A stretch of DNA of 28,930 nucleotides. Origin: 2-01-FULL-39-28 sp964436165 (GTDB taxonomy: Bacteria; Patescibacteriota; Minisyncoccia; 2-02-FULL-40-12; GWA2-44-9). The position numbers and the translations under genes were made by a program. Where the stretch lies: assembly GCA_964436165.1 (NCBI GenBank), contig CAYTBY010000012.1:1-28930 (forward strand). Direction: 5' to 3'. How positions within the stretch are numbered: position 1 is the stretch's first letter; each line of letters begins with the position of its first letter. The notes under the pieces are model-generated. The model saw only the letters and a program-made list of their open reading frames with translations. It was not told the DNA's origin and did no database searches. Below, one piece after another: positions 20,712 through 28,553 of the stretch.

Positions 20712-23700
20712 CTATCTCTCTATTAACTCAACGTTAAGTCCTAGGCCTTTAATCTCGGAAATAAGGACCTTAAACGATTCCGGCAGGTGAGGCGCTCGTA
20801 TTTCTTCCCCGTTAACTATCGATTCATAAGTCTTGGCCCGCCCTAAAACATCATCCGATTTTATGGTCAACATCTCCTGTAAAGTATGGGCCGCGCCATA
20901 ACCTTCAAGAGCCCACACTTCCATTTCTCCAAACCTCTGGCCTCCGAATTGCGCTTTTCCGCCTAACGGCTGTTGGGTAATCAAAGAGTAGGGGCCGACT
21001 GACCGCATATGGAGTTTCTCTTCCACCATGTGAATAAGTTTCAAGAAATAAGTTATACCAACGGTACATTTCTGGGCAAAAGGCAAACCGGTCCTACCGT
21101 CGTAAAGTTGCATTTTTCCATCTTCTGGAAGCCCCGCCTTTTTCAATTCTTCTTTAATGGTTGCTTCAGTCGGACTAGCCATTGAAGGAGTAGCAACTTT
21201 GTAGCCCAATTTTTTAACGGCAATGCCGAGATGCGATTCAAGAACCTGGCCTATATTCATACGAGAAATTATACCCAAAGGACTCAAAACAATATCAACC
21301 GGAGTGCCATCGGCAAGAAATGGCATATCTTCCTCCGGAAGAATAACCGAAATAACGCCCTTATTACCGTGACGTCCGGCAAGCTTATCGCCTACCTGAA
21401 CTTTTCTTAATTCGGCAACTGAGACCTGAATCCTTTTAATAACACCAGCATCCAGCTTGTCGCCTTCTTCTCTGGAAAAAATCTTAACCCCGACAACCCG
21501 GCCCTGTTTGCCGTAATCTAACCTCAATGAGGTGTCCTTAACGTCTCTCGATTTCTCTCCAAAAATCGCTCTCAGCAAACGTTCCTCGGCCGTAAGATCA
21601 CTCTCTCCTTTGGGCGATATTTTACCGACTAAAATATCTTGAGACCTGACTTCGGCTCCTATTCTAACGACGCCCTCTGGATCAAGGTCACTAAGCCGTT
21701 CCATGGCAACATTGGGTATGTCATAGGTGGTCACTTCCGGCCCAAGCTTTGTTTCTCTAACATCAGTAATATAATCTTCAATATGAATCGAGGAGTAAAT
21801 GTCATCTTTCACCAGTCTTTCTGATAAAACAATGGCATCTTCAAAATTACAGCCCTCAAAAGACATAAAGGCAACGACGATATTTCTTCCCAGAGCCAGC
21901 TCGCCGCCGTCAGTCGAGGGACCATCGGCAATTACTTGGCCTTTTTTAACTTTTTCACCCTTGAGAACTATGGGGCGTTGATTCAAACAAGTAAAGGCGT
22001 TAGATCTGGCGAATTTAAGAATTTCAAATTTTAATTCCTTACCCTTGTCTGTCTTCAGAATAATATGCGAGGAATCAACTTCCTTAATAACTCCGGCTTC
22101 GGGGGCCACCACTACAAGCCCGGAATCAACAGCCACTTTCGCCTCAAGACCGGTGCCAACATACGGCGATTCTGGTTTTATTAAAGGAACAGCTTGGCGC
22201 TGCATGTTAGATCCCATGAGCGCCCGATTAGCATCATCATGCTCAAGAAAAGGAATCAGAGATGTTGCAACCGAAAACTGCTGTCTTGGAGAAACATCCA
22301 TATAATTTATATTTTCCGGCTCGGCTGTGCCCGGCTCTCCTTTTATTCTGGCCATAACCTTGTCACCGATCAAACGATTATTGCTATCAACTTGGGCACC
22401 GGCTTGAGCAATAACATATCTTTCCTCCTCAACCGCATCCATATAGACAACATCATTAGTAACCTTACTATTGGTAACTTTTCTGTATGGAGTAAGAATA
22501 AATCCTAGCGGAGAAATTTTGGCAAATAAAGCCAAATGACCGACAAGGCCGATGTTCGGACCTTCGGGCGTCTCAATCGGACAAATTCGGCCATAGTGAG
22601 AAGGATGGACATCCCGAACTTCAAAGCTGGCTCTTTCTCTCTGCAATCCGCCCGGACCAAGAGCCGAAAGACGCCTCTTATGCTCAAGCTCTGAAAGAGG
22701 ATTATGCTGATCCATGAATTGAGACAACTGACCTGAAGAAAAGAATTCTTTAATAGCCGCAACAAAAGGACGAGCATTAATAAGCTGAGAGGGCATAACC
22801 GTAGCTAAATCAGAAGTACTCATCCGGTCTTTAATATTTCTCTCCATTCTGGCAAAAGCAATTCTAAGACGGTCCTGAAGAAGTTCGCCCAGAGTCTTCA
22901 CCCGCCTATTGCCAAGGTGATCAATATTATCCGGCTCTGAGCTGGGATCATTATTCAAGCGAATAATTTCCTTTAAAACTAAAACAATGTCTTCCGCTCT
23001 TAAAACCCTGTTCTTCTCGACTTCAATATCTAAGTTCTGGTCAAACCTCTTGTTCATCCTGAACCTTCCAACCCGGGAAAGATCGTAACGTGAAAAATTT
23101 TTAAACATGTTGTGGATCATCTGCTTAGCGTTATCTACTGTAGCTGGATCACCGGGACGTATTCTTTTATATAACTCAATCAGACCCTCTTCTTCATTAG
23201 AAGCCGGGTCCTGCAAAATAGTCGCTAATATATATTTAGTATTGGGATCAGTATCTACGTCCGTAAAAATCTTTTTTATTTCCTCGTCTTTGGCAATGCC
23301 AAAAGCCCGCAAAAGAGCAGTTGCGGCTATTTTTCTTTTTCGGTCTATCCTGACAGAAATAACTCCATTATTCTCCGTCTCAAATTCAAGCCAAGCACCG
23401 CGAGAAGGAATTAACTTGGCTCCAAAAAGCTTATTGCGCCTGCCAGACCTTGAAAGAGAGAAAAACACGCCAGGACTCCTGATAAGCTGAGAAATTACTA
23501 CACGCTCAACTCCATTGATAACAAAAGTTCCCCGAGGAGTCATAAGTGGAAAATCAGATAAGAATAACTCCTGTTCTTGTTCTTTCCCGGTTCTCTTATT
23601 TTTCAGGCCAACTCTTATTTTAAGAGGGGCTTCATAGGTGACATTTTTATCTATTGATGTTCTTTCGTTATATTTGGGATCTTCGAGTTTATAATCAAGA

Positions 23701-23873
23701 AATCTCAGTTCGAGTTCTTTGTTAGTCCAGTCCTCTACCGGCGAAGCATCTTTAAGAAGTTCTTTAAGCCCAACATCCCAAAACCATTTATAGGAATCTA
23801 ACTGAACCTGAACCAAACTAGGCGCTTCGTAAACATCAGCCGGGTATTTTGAAAATATTTTACGTATAGCCAT
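20712..23873 (-). CDS. rpoB: RNA polymerase beta subunit, 1053 aa
   Basis: Hallmarks in order: GVFFSLSRSG region, the rifampicin pocket cluster SSGQLSQFMDQHNPLS...KRRLSALGPGG (about 375-410) with Asp, His and Ser at the classical resistance positions, GRICPIETPEGPNIGL, GDKLAGRHGNKGVIS, the FGGQRFGEMEVWALEGYGA segment and a C-terminal clamp contact. Short relative to E. coli (1342), as in other CPR genomes. No SD; its ~230-nt upstream region holds a terminator-like hairpin and a 19-bp hairpin. Ribosomal protein genes rplJL, often next to rpoB, are not adjacent. Confidence 0.98.
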   Translation of the reverse strand: MAIRKIFSKYPADVYEAPSLVQVQLDSYKWFWDVGLKELLKDASPVEDWTNKELELRFLDYKLEDPKYNERTSIDKNVTYEAPLKIRVGLKNKRTGKEQEQELFLSDFPLMTPRGTFVINGVERVVISQLIRSPGVFFSLSRSGRRNKLFGAKLIPSRGAWLEFETENNGVISVRIDRKRKIAATALLRAFGIAKDEEIKKIFTDVDTDPNTKYILATILQDPASNEEEGLIELYKRIRPGDPATVDNAKQMIHNMFKNFSRYDLSRVGRFRMNKRFDQNLDIEVEKNRVLRAEDIVLVLKEIIRLNNDPSSEPDNIDHLGNRRVKTLGELLQDRLRIAFARMERNIKDRMSTSDLATVMPSQLINARPFVAAIKEFFSSGQLSQFMDQHNPLSELEHKRRLSALGPGGLQRERASFEVRDVHPSHYGRICPIETPEGPNIGLVGHLALFAKISPLGFILTPYRKVTNSKVTNDVVYMDAVEEERYVIAQAGAQVDSNNRLIGDKVMARIKGEPGTAEPENINYMDVSPRQQFSVATSLIPFLEHDDANRALMGSNMQRQAVPLIKPESPYVGTGLEAKVAVDSGLVVVAPEAGVIKEVDSSHIILKTDKGKELKFEILKFARSNAFTCLNQRPIVLKGEKVKKGQVIADGPSTDGGELALGRNIVVAFMSFEGCNFEDAIVLSERLVKDDIYSSIHIEDYITDVRETKLGPEVTTYDIPNVAMERLSDLDPEGVVRIGAEVRSQDILVGKISPKGESDLTAEERLLRAIFGEKSRDVKDTSLRLDYGKQGRVVGVKIFSREEGDKLDAGVIKRIQVSVAELRKVQVGDKLAGRHGNKGVISVILPEEDMPFLADGTPVDIVLSPLGIISRMNIGQVLESHLGIAVKKLGYKVATPSMASPTEATIKEELKKAGLPEDGKMQLYDGRTGLPFAQKCTVGITYFLKLIHMVEEKLHMRSVGPYSLITQQPLGGKAQFGGQRFGEMEVWALEGYGAAHTLQEMLTIKSDDVLGRAKTYESIVNGEEIRAPHLPESFKVLISEIKGLGLNVELIER

Positions 23874-23940
23874 AATTTAGAAATTATATTAAATTAGTAG
23901 AAATACTTATTAAAAATACGTCAAGTATTTTAGACACAAA

Positions 23941-23968
23941 AGAAAACTCCTCCGAATGGGGTTTTACG
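23941..23968 (-). terminator. possible attenuator or terminator upstream of rpoB
   Basis: Minus strand AAAACCCC, loop, GGAGTTTTCTTTT; stem with one mismatch and a T-rich tail, about 70 nt before the rpoB ATG. It could end read-through from rodA or act in rpoB control. Confidence 0.4.
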
Positions 23969-24027
23969 GGTCAAATTAATATTTAATTTAAATTAAAAAT
24001 CCAGCCAAAGTCGGATTTAAATTATCG

Positions 24028-24099
24028 CCCAGCTGTACTTTTATCGATTTATATTTTGACAATAAAAAATATATATACTCCGATAAAAGTACGGCTGGG
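24028..24099. repeat. 19-bp hairpin in the rpoB upstream region
   Basis: CCCAGCTGTACTTTTATCG (24028-24046) faces CGATAAAAGTACGGCTGGG (24081-24099), with one non-Watson-Crick position (U-G on the plus strand, A-C on the minus strand). The 34-nt loop is AT-rich. It lies between the TsaB-like gene and rpoB. Confidence 0.85.
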
Positions 24100-24106
24100 T
24101 AATATT

Positions 24107-24364
24107 TCAAATCCCCAACCCAGATTTTATAGTTCTGATTATCATGCCGGAAACGGCCTCAGCCTCTAATTTCCCTTGTATTTTAAGGGTTCTTAAGGAC
24201 AACCTATCTATTCTATTCCTAGCCAATAGATTGTCAAGAGACACTATCAACAGTGTATCAAGATTGCGGGCTATCGTCAAGCCTTCACTATCGACTACCT
24301 TATTACCCAGCCTAAGCTGAATAGTAAGCTGGTTTGAATTTCCAATGATTAAAACAAGGTTCAT
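24107..24364 (-). CDS. small TsaB-like protein, 85 aa
   Basis: MNLVLIIGNSNQLTIQLRLG followed by LTIARNLDTLLIVSLDNLLARNRIDRLSLRTLKIQG and SGMIIRTIKSGLGI. The order (short nucleotide-binding-like strands, then a helix ending before 'IDxLSLxxLxI', then a helix with a terminal LGI) recalls the N-terminal half of TsaB/YeaZ, but the usual GPGSFTG-type motif is absent, so a t6A role is doubtful. 18 nt after rodA and probably co-transcribed with it. No SD. Confidence 0.5.
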   Translation of the reverse strand: MNLVLIIGNSNQLTIQLRLGNKVVDSEGLTIARNLDTLLIVSLDNLLARNRIDRLSLRTLKIQGKLEAEAVSGMIIRTIKSGLGI

Positions 24365-24382
24365 TCGGGTTAATTTTTAATT

Positions 24383-25480
24383 TTATCCATACCTTTTTAT
24401 GCTTTGCAGTATCCCCAGGCCGGCCATTATAGAAACAAAGTGGCTTCCGCCTGAACTTAAAAATGGAAACGGCAGTCCGGTCACTGGGAGCAGGCCTATA
24501 TTAACACCGATGCTTATGAAGGTATGTGAAAATATAAAAAAAGCCATACCCACAGAAAACAATTTTCCAAAATTAGCCCCCGTTGACACACCGATGGCTA
24601 TAATCCGATAAACCAAGAACAGAATAAGGCTAAGAGCAGTAATTGCCCCCATAAATCCAAATTGCTCTGCAAGAGCGGCAAATATAAAATCATTATGCGG
24701 TTCTGGAAGAAAACCAAGATTAGCCTGAGAGCCCTTACCCAATCCGTTTCCAAACCAAAAACCAGAACCAATGGCAATCTTGGATTGAATTAGATTATAA
24801 CCGCTACCAAGAGGATCGCTCTCCTGATTCATAAAAGAAAGAATCCGGCTTTTCTGATAGGGTTTAAGAACAAAGGTCCAAGAACCTAAAGCAACAATCG
24901 ATATAATTAATAAGAGAATGGCGATATGCTTCTTGCTGATTCCAGCGGCCAACAATAGACTTATCCATATCAAACCTAAGATAATGGTTGAACCCAAATC
25001 GGGCTGATTGATTATCAGTAGAGCCGGAATAATGAAATACAGGCCAGAAGCAACAATATGTCTAAATTGATAAATATGAACATGCTTCTGGGAAAAGTAT
25101 TTGGCAATAAGGGTGATGAGAAAAAGCTTGGTAAGCTCTGCCGGTTCAAAAGTAAGATTGCCAAAAATTATCCATGAATTTGTTCCCCTTATTGACCTGG
25201 AATAGAAAGTTAAACCGAGAAGAAGGAGAGAAAAAATATAGAGAGATAATACGGGCAATGAATAATTCTTGAGATAGCGATAATTAAAAAACGATAAAAA
25301 AACCATCAAGATAAAGCTGACCAAAACTAAAATTACTTGCTTTTTAAACAAAATACCGCCTTCAGATATGCCATACATATTAATTAAACTGACGGCAGAA
25401 AGAGCTACAACCGAAAAAAACAGATAGATATCTATTTCTTTAAAATATAGTCTTATTTTCCTTACGATTCTCGTTCTCAC
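24383..25480 (-). CDS. rodA: rod-shape peptidoglycan polymerase RodA (SEDS family), 365 aa
   Basis: SEDS protein with about ten membrane segments. Family signatures: NSWIIFGNLTFEPAELTKLF (about 101-120), the NQPDLGSTIILGL loop (about 158-170), FLPEPHNDFIFAALAEQFG (about 256-274) and the C-terminal GLLPVTGLPFPFLSSGGS (about 328-345). Polymerises glycan strands in the inner membrane with a class B PBP. The DLG and PFLSSGGS versions favour RodA over FtsW. Starts at GTG without SD. Its partner PBP2/MreC/MreD genes are not in this window; it lies downstream of a secreted Cys-motif protein. Confidence 0.9.
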   Translation of the reverse strand: MRTRIVRKIRLYFKEIDIYLFFSVVALSAVSLINMYGISEGGILFKKQVILVLVSFILMVFLSFFNYRYLKNYSLPVLSLYIFSLLLLGLTFYSRSIRGTNSWIIFGNLTFEPAELTKLFLITLIAKYFSQKHVHIYQFRHIVASGLYFIIPALLIINQPDLGSTIILGLIWISLLLAAGISKKHIAILLLIISIVALGSWTFVLKPYQKSRILSFMNQESDPLGSGYNLIQSKIAIGSGFWFGNGLGKGSQANLGFLPEPHNDFIFAALAEQFGFMGAITALSLILFLVYRIIAIGVSTGANFGKLFSVGMAFFIFSHTFISIGVNIGLLPVTGLPFPFLSSGGSHFVSIMAGLGILQSIKRYG

Positions 25481-25506
25481 CGGTTAAGGGGCAGACTACA
25501 ACAGAA

Positions 25507-26415
25507 TTACCACACTTGCAAATGTTTATATTCCTGGAACTTTTCCGTTTCTGAACCGTAGGTCTTAATAAAATTAGAATTTTCAAAAAGATTCGTTGAT
25601 GGAAATACCTCAATCCTATCAACTTTGCCATTTATATTGAACGGCCAAATAACCCTGAAACTTCTCTCGGTCCTGGCTAAGAAAGTTCTGATATCAGATC
25701 TGTTAACCGCAACCACATCACCCCTTGCATTAAATAATAAAACATCAATATCCACCATTTCGAAATCAAAATCAGAATCGTTAAGAATAACGGCATCTAA
25801 GATACTGCCGCTACTGCCGCCCAGATCAGTATATTTATCTTGCCGAACAATTAAACTAAGACCTTCCAAAGAATCAATTCTCTGCCAAGTTGCACTGTTA
25901 ATTTTAAAGTCTATCTTGCTGACGTTTCTTTCGGTGGTAAGATGAGTCAAGACTAAGTATTTAGTTTGCCCGGGAAGAATGTAAAATATACCCCCTTCTT
26001 TGGAAAGTTCGTTGTCATCCCCATTAAAAAGAGTTAGCTCATATTCAACCTCCGAAGCGCCGAATTGCTGATGAGGATTTTTTATTTCGGCTACAAAATC
26101 ATAATCATTCTCGCTCGCCTCGCCGAAGCCTTGCGCCACCGCTGAAGCCTCTGGCGACACGCGGTCGGCGTAGCGCGGGCCGGCCTGGATAAGTTTTGTT
26201 GAAATAACTTGAGGCGGATCTAGATCCGGCTCGCAATAATTACTACAGGCAAAAAGTCCGCAGTCGATCCCCTCTTCTTCTCCGTTCATGATGCCATCGG
26301 TACAAGTCGGCTGTGGAGTTACGACAGTTTTTATACCCAATCCGGTCAAAGAAAAAACTGCCAGAAATATACCAGCAATTACAAGTCGGCGAAGTAGACG
26401 GGAAGAAAGCTTCAT
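25507..26415 (-). CDS. membrane-anchored extracytoplasmic protein with Cys motif, 302 aa
   Basis: An N-terminal anchor (LVIAGIFLAVFSLTGLGIK, about 11-29) is followed by TCTDGIMNGEEEGIDCG and CSNYC (about 37-61), the 'DGxxNxxExxIDCGxxC' motif repeatedly seen in secreted Parcubacteria proteins. The rest is beta-rich (VEYELTLFNGDD, VDIDVLLFNARGDVVAV) with Ig-like or FxLYD-like character. Residues about 76-100 (GPRYADRVSPEASAVAQGFG) are encoded by a GC-rich palindromic element also found near 5S rRNA. No SD. Upstream of rodA; role probably at the cell envelope. Confidence 0.7.
   Translation of the reverse strand: MKLSSRLLRRLVIAGIFLAVFSLTGLGIKTVVTPQPTCTDGIMNGEEEGIDCGLFACSNYCEPDLDPPQVISTKLIQAGPRYADRVSPEASAVAQGFGEASENDYDFVAEIKNPHQQFGASEVEYELTLFNGDDNELSKEGGIFYILPGQTKYLVLTHLTTERNVSKIDFKINSATWQRIDSLEGLSLIVRQDKYTDLGGSSGSILDAVILNDSDFDFEMVDIDVLLFNARGDVVAVNRSDIRTFLARTERSFRVIWPFNINGKVDRIEVFPSTNLFENSNFIKTYGSETEKFQEYKHLQVW
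26117..26186. repeat. palindromic element inserted in frame in the 302-aa gene
   Basis: GC-rich stretch containing CGCCGAAGCCTTGC, shared with 28048-28061 and, in related form, 27731-27860. It keeps the reading frame and adds about 25 residues. The surrounding gene is AT-rich. Confidence 0.7.
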
Positions 26416-26468
26416 ATATAAATAGTATATAGTATCTTGTATTTTGTATCTAGTATATATAAAGCAAT

Positions 26469-26490
26469 AAAAAAGGGCCCTAGGCCCTTA
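26469..26490 (-). terminator. intrinsic terminator of the 67/87-aa gene pair
   Basis: Minus strand GGGCC-TAG-GGCCC followed by TTTTTTATT. It overlaps the stop region of the 67-aa gene. Confidence 0.9.
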
Positions 26491-26691
26491 TACTATACCA
26501 TGCAAGATTTCTAATTCTGCGGTTTTAACTATAGCTCTGGATTTTAATTTCTCAATCCAATCCTTCTCTTGGCCGTCGGGTACAGTTACAATTCGTGTAA
26601 GTCCTTGCCCTGTTTGTTCAAGACCTTCAATAACTTTAGCAATCTCCTCCTCAGTCGCACAGGTCCTAAAAAGAACACAGATTTTAGCCAT
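26488..26691 (-). CDS. small hypothetical protein, 67 aa
   Basis: Starts MAKICVLFRTCATEEEIAKV; the start is chosen because AAGGAGGGGGGG lies just upstream, although the frame opens 22 codons earlier inside the previous gene. Small alpha/beta pattern (ICVLFRT, IEGLEQTGQGLTRIVTVPDG, helix DWIEKLKSRAI). Two cysteines near the N terminus. Not recognised. Second gene of a two-gene unit with its own promoter and terminator. Confidence 0.65.
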   Translation of the reverse strand: MAKICVLFRTCATEEEIAKVIEGLEQTGQGLTRIVTVPDGQEKDWIEKLKSRAIVKTAELEILHGIV

Positions 26692-26704
26692 CACCCCCCC
26701 CTCC

Positions 26705-26968
26705 TTATGCCCTTGTGACACTGACGATTTGTGGAGACAATAAACGAATATCGCCAATACGCATCAGGACCTTAGATACACTCAGCCGAGTTATTGTAAC
26801 TTCGATAGCGTTATTATGCCCTTCTCGGGCGTACTCGACTGAAAAGTCTTCGTTATTTTGACTCTTCATCATCCACCCCTCGAGTAAGACTGATATATAA
26901 TCAAGTCTCGTATTCGGTTTAAAAGTTACTACCAATCTTTCCGTAACTATCTTCTGTTTCTTATTCAT
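26705..26968 (-). CDS. small hypothetical protein, 87 aa
   Basis: Starts MNKKQKIVTERLVVTFKPNT; beta-rich with a central acidic loop (SQNNEDFSVEYAREG), ending RIGDIRLLSPQIVSVTRA. Soluble. SD GGAGAAG lies about 4-5 nt before ATG. First gene of the unit driven by the promoter at 27006-27034. Its end lies 13 nt before the start of the 67-aa gene, whose SD is in that gap. Not recognised. Confidence 0.65.
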   Translation of the reverse strand: MNKKQKIVTERLVVTFKPNTRLDYISVLLEGWMMKSQNNEDFSVEYAREGHNNAIEVTITRLSVSKVLMRIGDIRLLSPQIVSVTRA

Positions 26969-27005
26969 TTTTCTTCTCCATTTCTAGCGGAATTAACTAT
27001 AACCA

Positions 27006-27034
27006 AATATACCAATAAAATATAAACATGTCAA
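27006..27034 (-). promoter_or_regulatory. promoter of the 87/67-aa unit
   Basis: Minus strand TTGACA (27034-27029), 17-nt spacer, TATATT (27011-27006). A TTGACA on the plus strand (27045-27050) with a weaker -10 17 nt on (TACCCT) may serve the divergent 105-aa gene. Confidence 0.8.
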
Positions 27035-27102
27035 GCAAAAATCCTTGACAAGTACCCATATATTTATTACCCTATGGCCAGTATCTTTGCGGGAGGAGTG
27101 AT

Positions 27103-27420
27103 ATGAAGTTCATAAGGCTATTTTGGTGTTCATTCACAATTTTGGCCCTTATTGTCGGTTTCGTCGCTTCCATGGTTACGCTAATACCAATGATTGTTAG
27201 CCCACAATTAACCCGATCAATGAACGCAGAAACTTCAATAAATTCCGGCATTCGTAACTTACAAAAAAATGTAAAGACTCAACCTGACGAAATTCACGCT
27301 ATTTTATATGCACTAGGTTTAACATCTTCTGTTTTTCTACCTTTATGGTGCATTCTTAAATTGTTAGATAAATATAAGTTACAAAACAAACATTACCAAC
27401 ATTACACATTTTTTGACTAG
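27103..27420 (+). CDS. small membrane protein, 105 aa
   Basis: Two hydrophobic segments: LFWCSFTILALIVGFVASMV (about 6-25) and LYALGLTSSVFLPLWCILKLL (about 69-89), separated by a polar linker of about 40 residues and ended by a basic, Tyr/His-rich tail. SD GGGAGGAG lies about 4 nt before ATG. Own terminator. Divergent from the 87/67-aa pair. Not recognised; the shape would suit a small holin-like or envelope protein, but nothing supports a specific role. Confidence 0.65.
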   Translation: MKFIRLFWCSFTILALIVGFVASMVTLIPMIVSPQLTRSMNAETSINSGIRNLQKNVKTQPDEIHAILYALGLTSSVFLPLWCILKLLDKYKLQNKHYQHYTFFD

Positions 27421-27426
27421 CACTAC

Positions 27427-27448
27427 GGCTCTCACTCGAGAGCTTTTT
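27427..27448 (+). terminator. intrinsic terminator after the 105-aa gene
   Basis: GCTCTC-ACTC-GAGAGC followed by TTTTT, 8 nt past the stop. Confidence 0.85.
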
Positions 27449-27509
27449 AACTAAATAAGAACAAGTATAAAATCCCCATAATTATGGGGCGACTACCACA
27501 TTCAGCCTG

Positions 27510-27870
27510 CACATTCAGTCTGCTGACTTCAGTACTCCATCACTCCCGTTCAGTCGCTGGCCTACATTCGAACTTCTGTTTTCAGTACTTCCTCATTCCC
27601 ATTCGGTCGTCAGTATTTCTTCGCCGGAGTTTATACTGAAGAATGAAGTGCTCCTCAACTACCTTTCGCCGGATGAGTCCGAAGCCGACGATTCTGTCGG
27701 CTCCCCGACCGAAGCGTCGGGGCTATCATGCCTGTCCGCCGAAGCTTTAGCGTAGGCGGAGGCCATGAGAGATTTCACCTCGTAAAAAGCGAAACGCTTC
27801 AGGGGTATGCTTCCGAGTCCCGCCTTCGCCAAGGCTTCGGCGGGCAGGTCGGAATGCCTGGCCCGTTAAT
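27510..27870. repeat. direct and palindromic repeats in the gene-free stretch 27449-27889
   Basis: Two degenerate direct units of about 55 nt share CAGTACT-CCATCACTCCC-type sequence followed by TTCAGTCG/TTCGGTCG (about 27530-27558 and 27585-27611). GC hairpins follow: GCCGAC/GTCGGC, CCCCGAC/GTCGGGG, TCCGCC/GGCGGA, CCCGCC/GGCGGG. The string TTTCGCCGGATRAGTCCGA occurs at about 27664 and again inside the 5S gene. No gene seen. Confidence 0.7.
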
Positions 27871-27889
27871 CAAAAATAAAAACATTAGT

Positions 27890-27999
27890 CTGGCAGCTAC
27901 CTACTTTCGCCGGATAAGTCCGACTATCATGGGCCTTGGTGTATTTCACTTCTGAGTTCGGAATGGGATCAGGTGGGACAACACCAGTATAGCTACCAA
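27890..27999 (-). rRNA. rrf: 5S ribosomal RNA
   Basis: Minus strand contains the 5S core CCCATTCCGAACTCAGAAGT (loop B/C), terminal stem TGGTAGCT / AGCTGCCA, and length about 110 nt. Flanks ATCAAAAATAAAAACATTAG and their complement extend the terminal stem by some 20 bp, forming a precursor helix probably used in processing. Downstream of 23S in the same orientation. Confidence 0.93.
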
Positions 28000-28039
28000 G
28001 CTAATGTTTTTATTTTTGATTTTTACGGGCGGATCAGGT

Positions 28040-28101
28040 GCCTGCCCGCCGAAGCCTTGCTATGCCCATCGTAGCTTTAGCGAAGTTGGGGCGCAGGCGG
28101 G
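28040..28101. repeat. palindromic element in the 23S-5S spacer
   Basis: GCCTGCCCGCC (28040-28050) faces GGGGCGCAGGCGGG (28088-28101); contains CGCCGAAGCCTTGC, as in the in-frame element at 26117-26186. Confidence 0.7.
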
Positions 28102-28159
28102 GAGCACTCTCGGCATAGTCGCCTTACTATAACTACGAAATATGGGTTTTTATTTTGAT

Positions 28160-28264
28160 GACACCTTAGCAAGGCGGGTCCAGCAGAAAAGGAGTGCTCA
28201 GACTCTCTTTATCCTGCCAGACCCTTCAGGTCCGCATGCATCCACACGGCCCTGCTAAGGTGCC
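28160..28264 (-). ncRNA. structured RNA domain in the 23S-5S spacer
   Basis: Minus strand GGCACCTTAGCA at the 5' side pairs with TGCTAAGGTGTC at the 3' side and encloses about 80 nt with inner pairs such as GGACC/GGGTCT. No tRNA and no SRP GGAA tetraloop consensus. It may be a processing domain of the rRNA precursor or an independent RNA. Confidence 0.4.
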
Positions 28265-28282
28265 ACCAAATATTATACTTGT

Positions 28283-28367
28283 CCCGTTAGAAGTAGGCCA
28301 TTCTTAAATGGCCGTCGATTCGACAGGCTCACGATGGTGAGTTTATCGAACCATTAGTTCTAATGGG
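28283..28367 (-). repeat. multibranched palindromic block in the 23S-5S spacer
   Basis: Outer arms CCCGTTAGAA / TTCTAATGGG enclose GGCCATT/AATGGCC and GCTCAC/GTGAG hairpins. Looks like a compact palindromic element inserted in the spacer. Confidence 0.6.
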
Positions 28368-28430
28368 ATGTTAGCGTGTTTTAAAATAATCATTTCGTGA
28401 CTTGCTACCGCTCATCACTGACATAACGCT

Positions 28431-28500
28431 AATCTACGAATGAACACGAATGCTACGAATAATTATTCGCGGTATTCGCATGCCATTTGCGGATTTGCAT
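28431..28500. repeat. dispersed palindromic repeat, copy B
   Basis: AATCTACGAATGAACACGAA...GGATTTGCAT; same family as 13327-13395, with matching changes in both arms (TTTGTAG versus TTTGCGG and TTGTAG versus TCGCGG). Lies just after the 3' end of 23S rRNA. Confidence 0.85.
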
Positions 28501-28553
28501 TACATAGTGGCAAACGATAGTGAGCCACGACAAAAATATGAAATTGTGTGAAC

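Noticed and set aside
27664..27700. Hammerhead ribozyme suggested by GGATGAGTCCGAAG
   Set aside because: The invariant CUGAUGA and GAAA core bases are not complete; the string also recurs inside the 5S gene, so it is 5S-derived or a repeat.
27728..27955. 75-aa plus-strand frame over the palindromes and 5S gene
   Set aside because: It lies across hairpin repeats and the 5S gene on the opposite strand; no SD.
28160..28264. SRP RNA between 23S and 5S
   Set aside because: Overall hairpin shape is suggestive, but the apical loop lacks the GGAA/AGCAG consensus.
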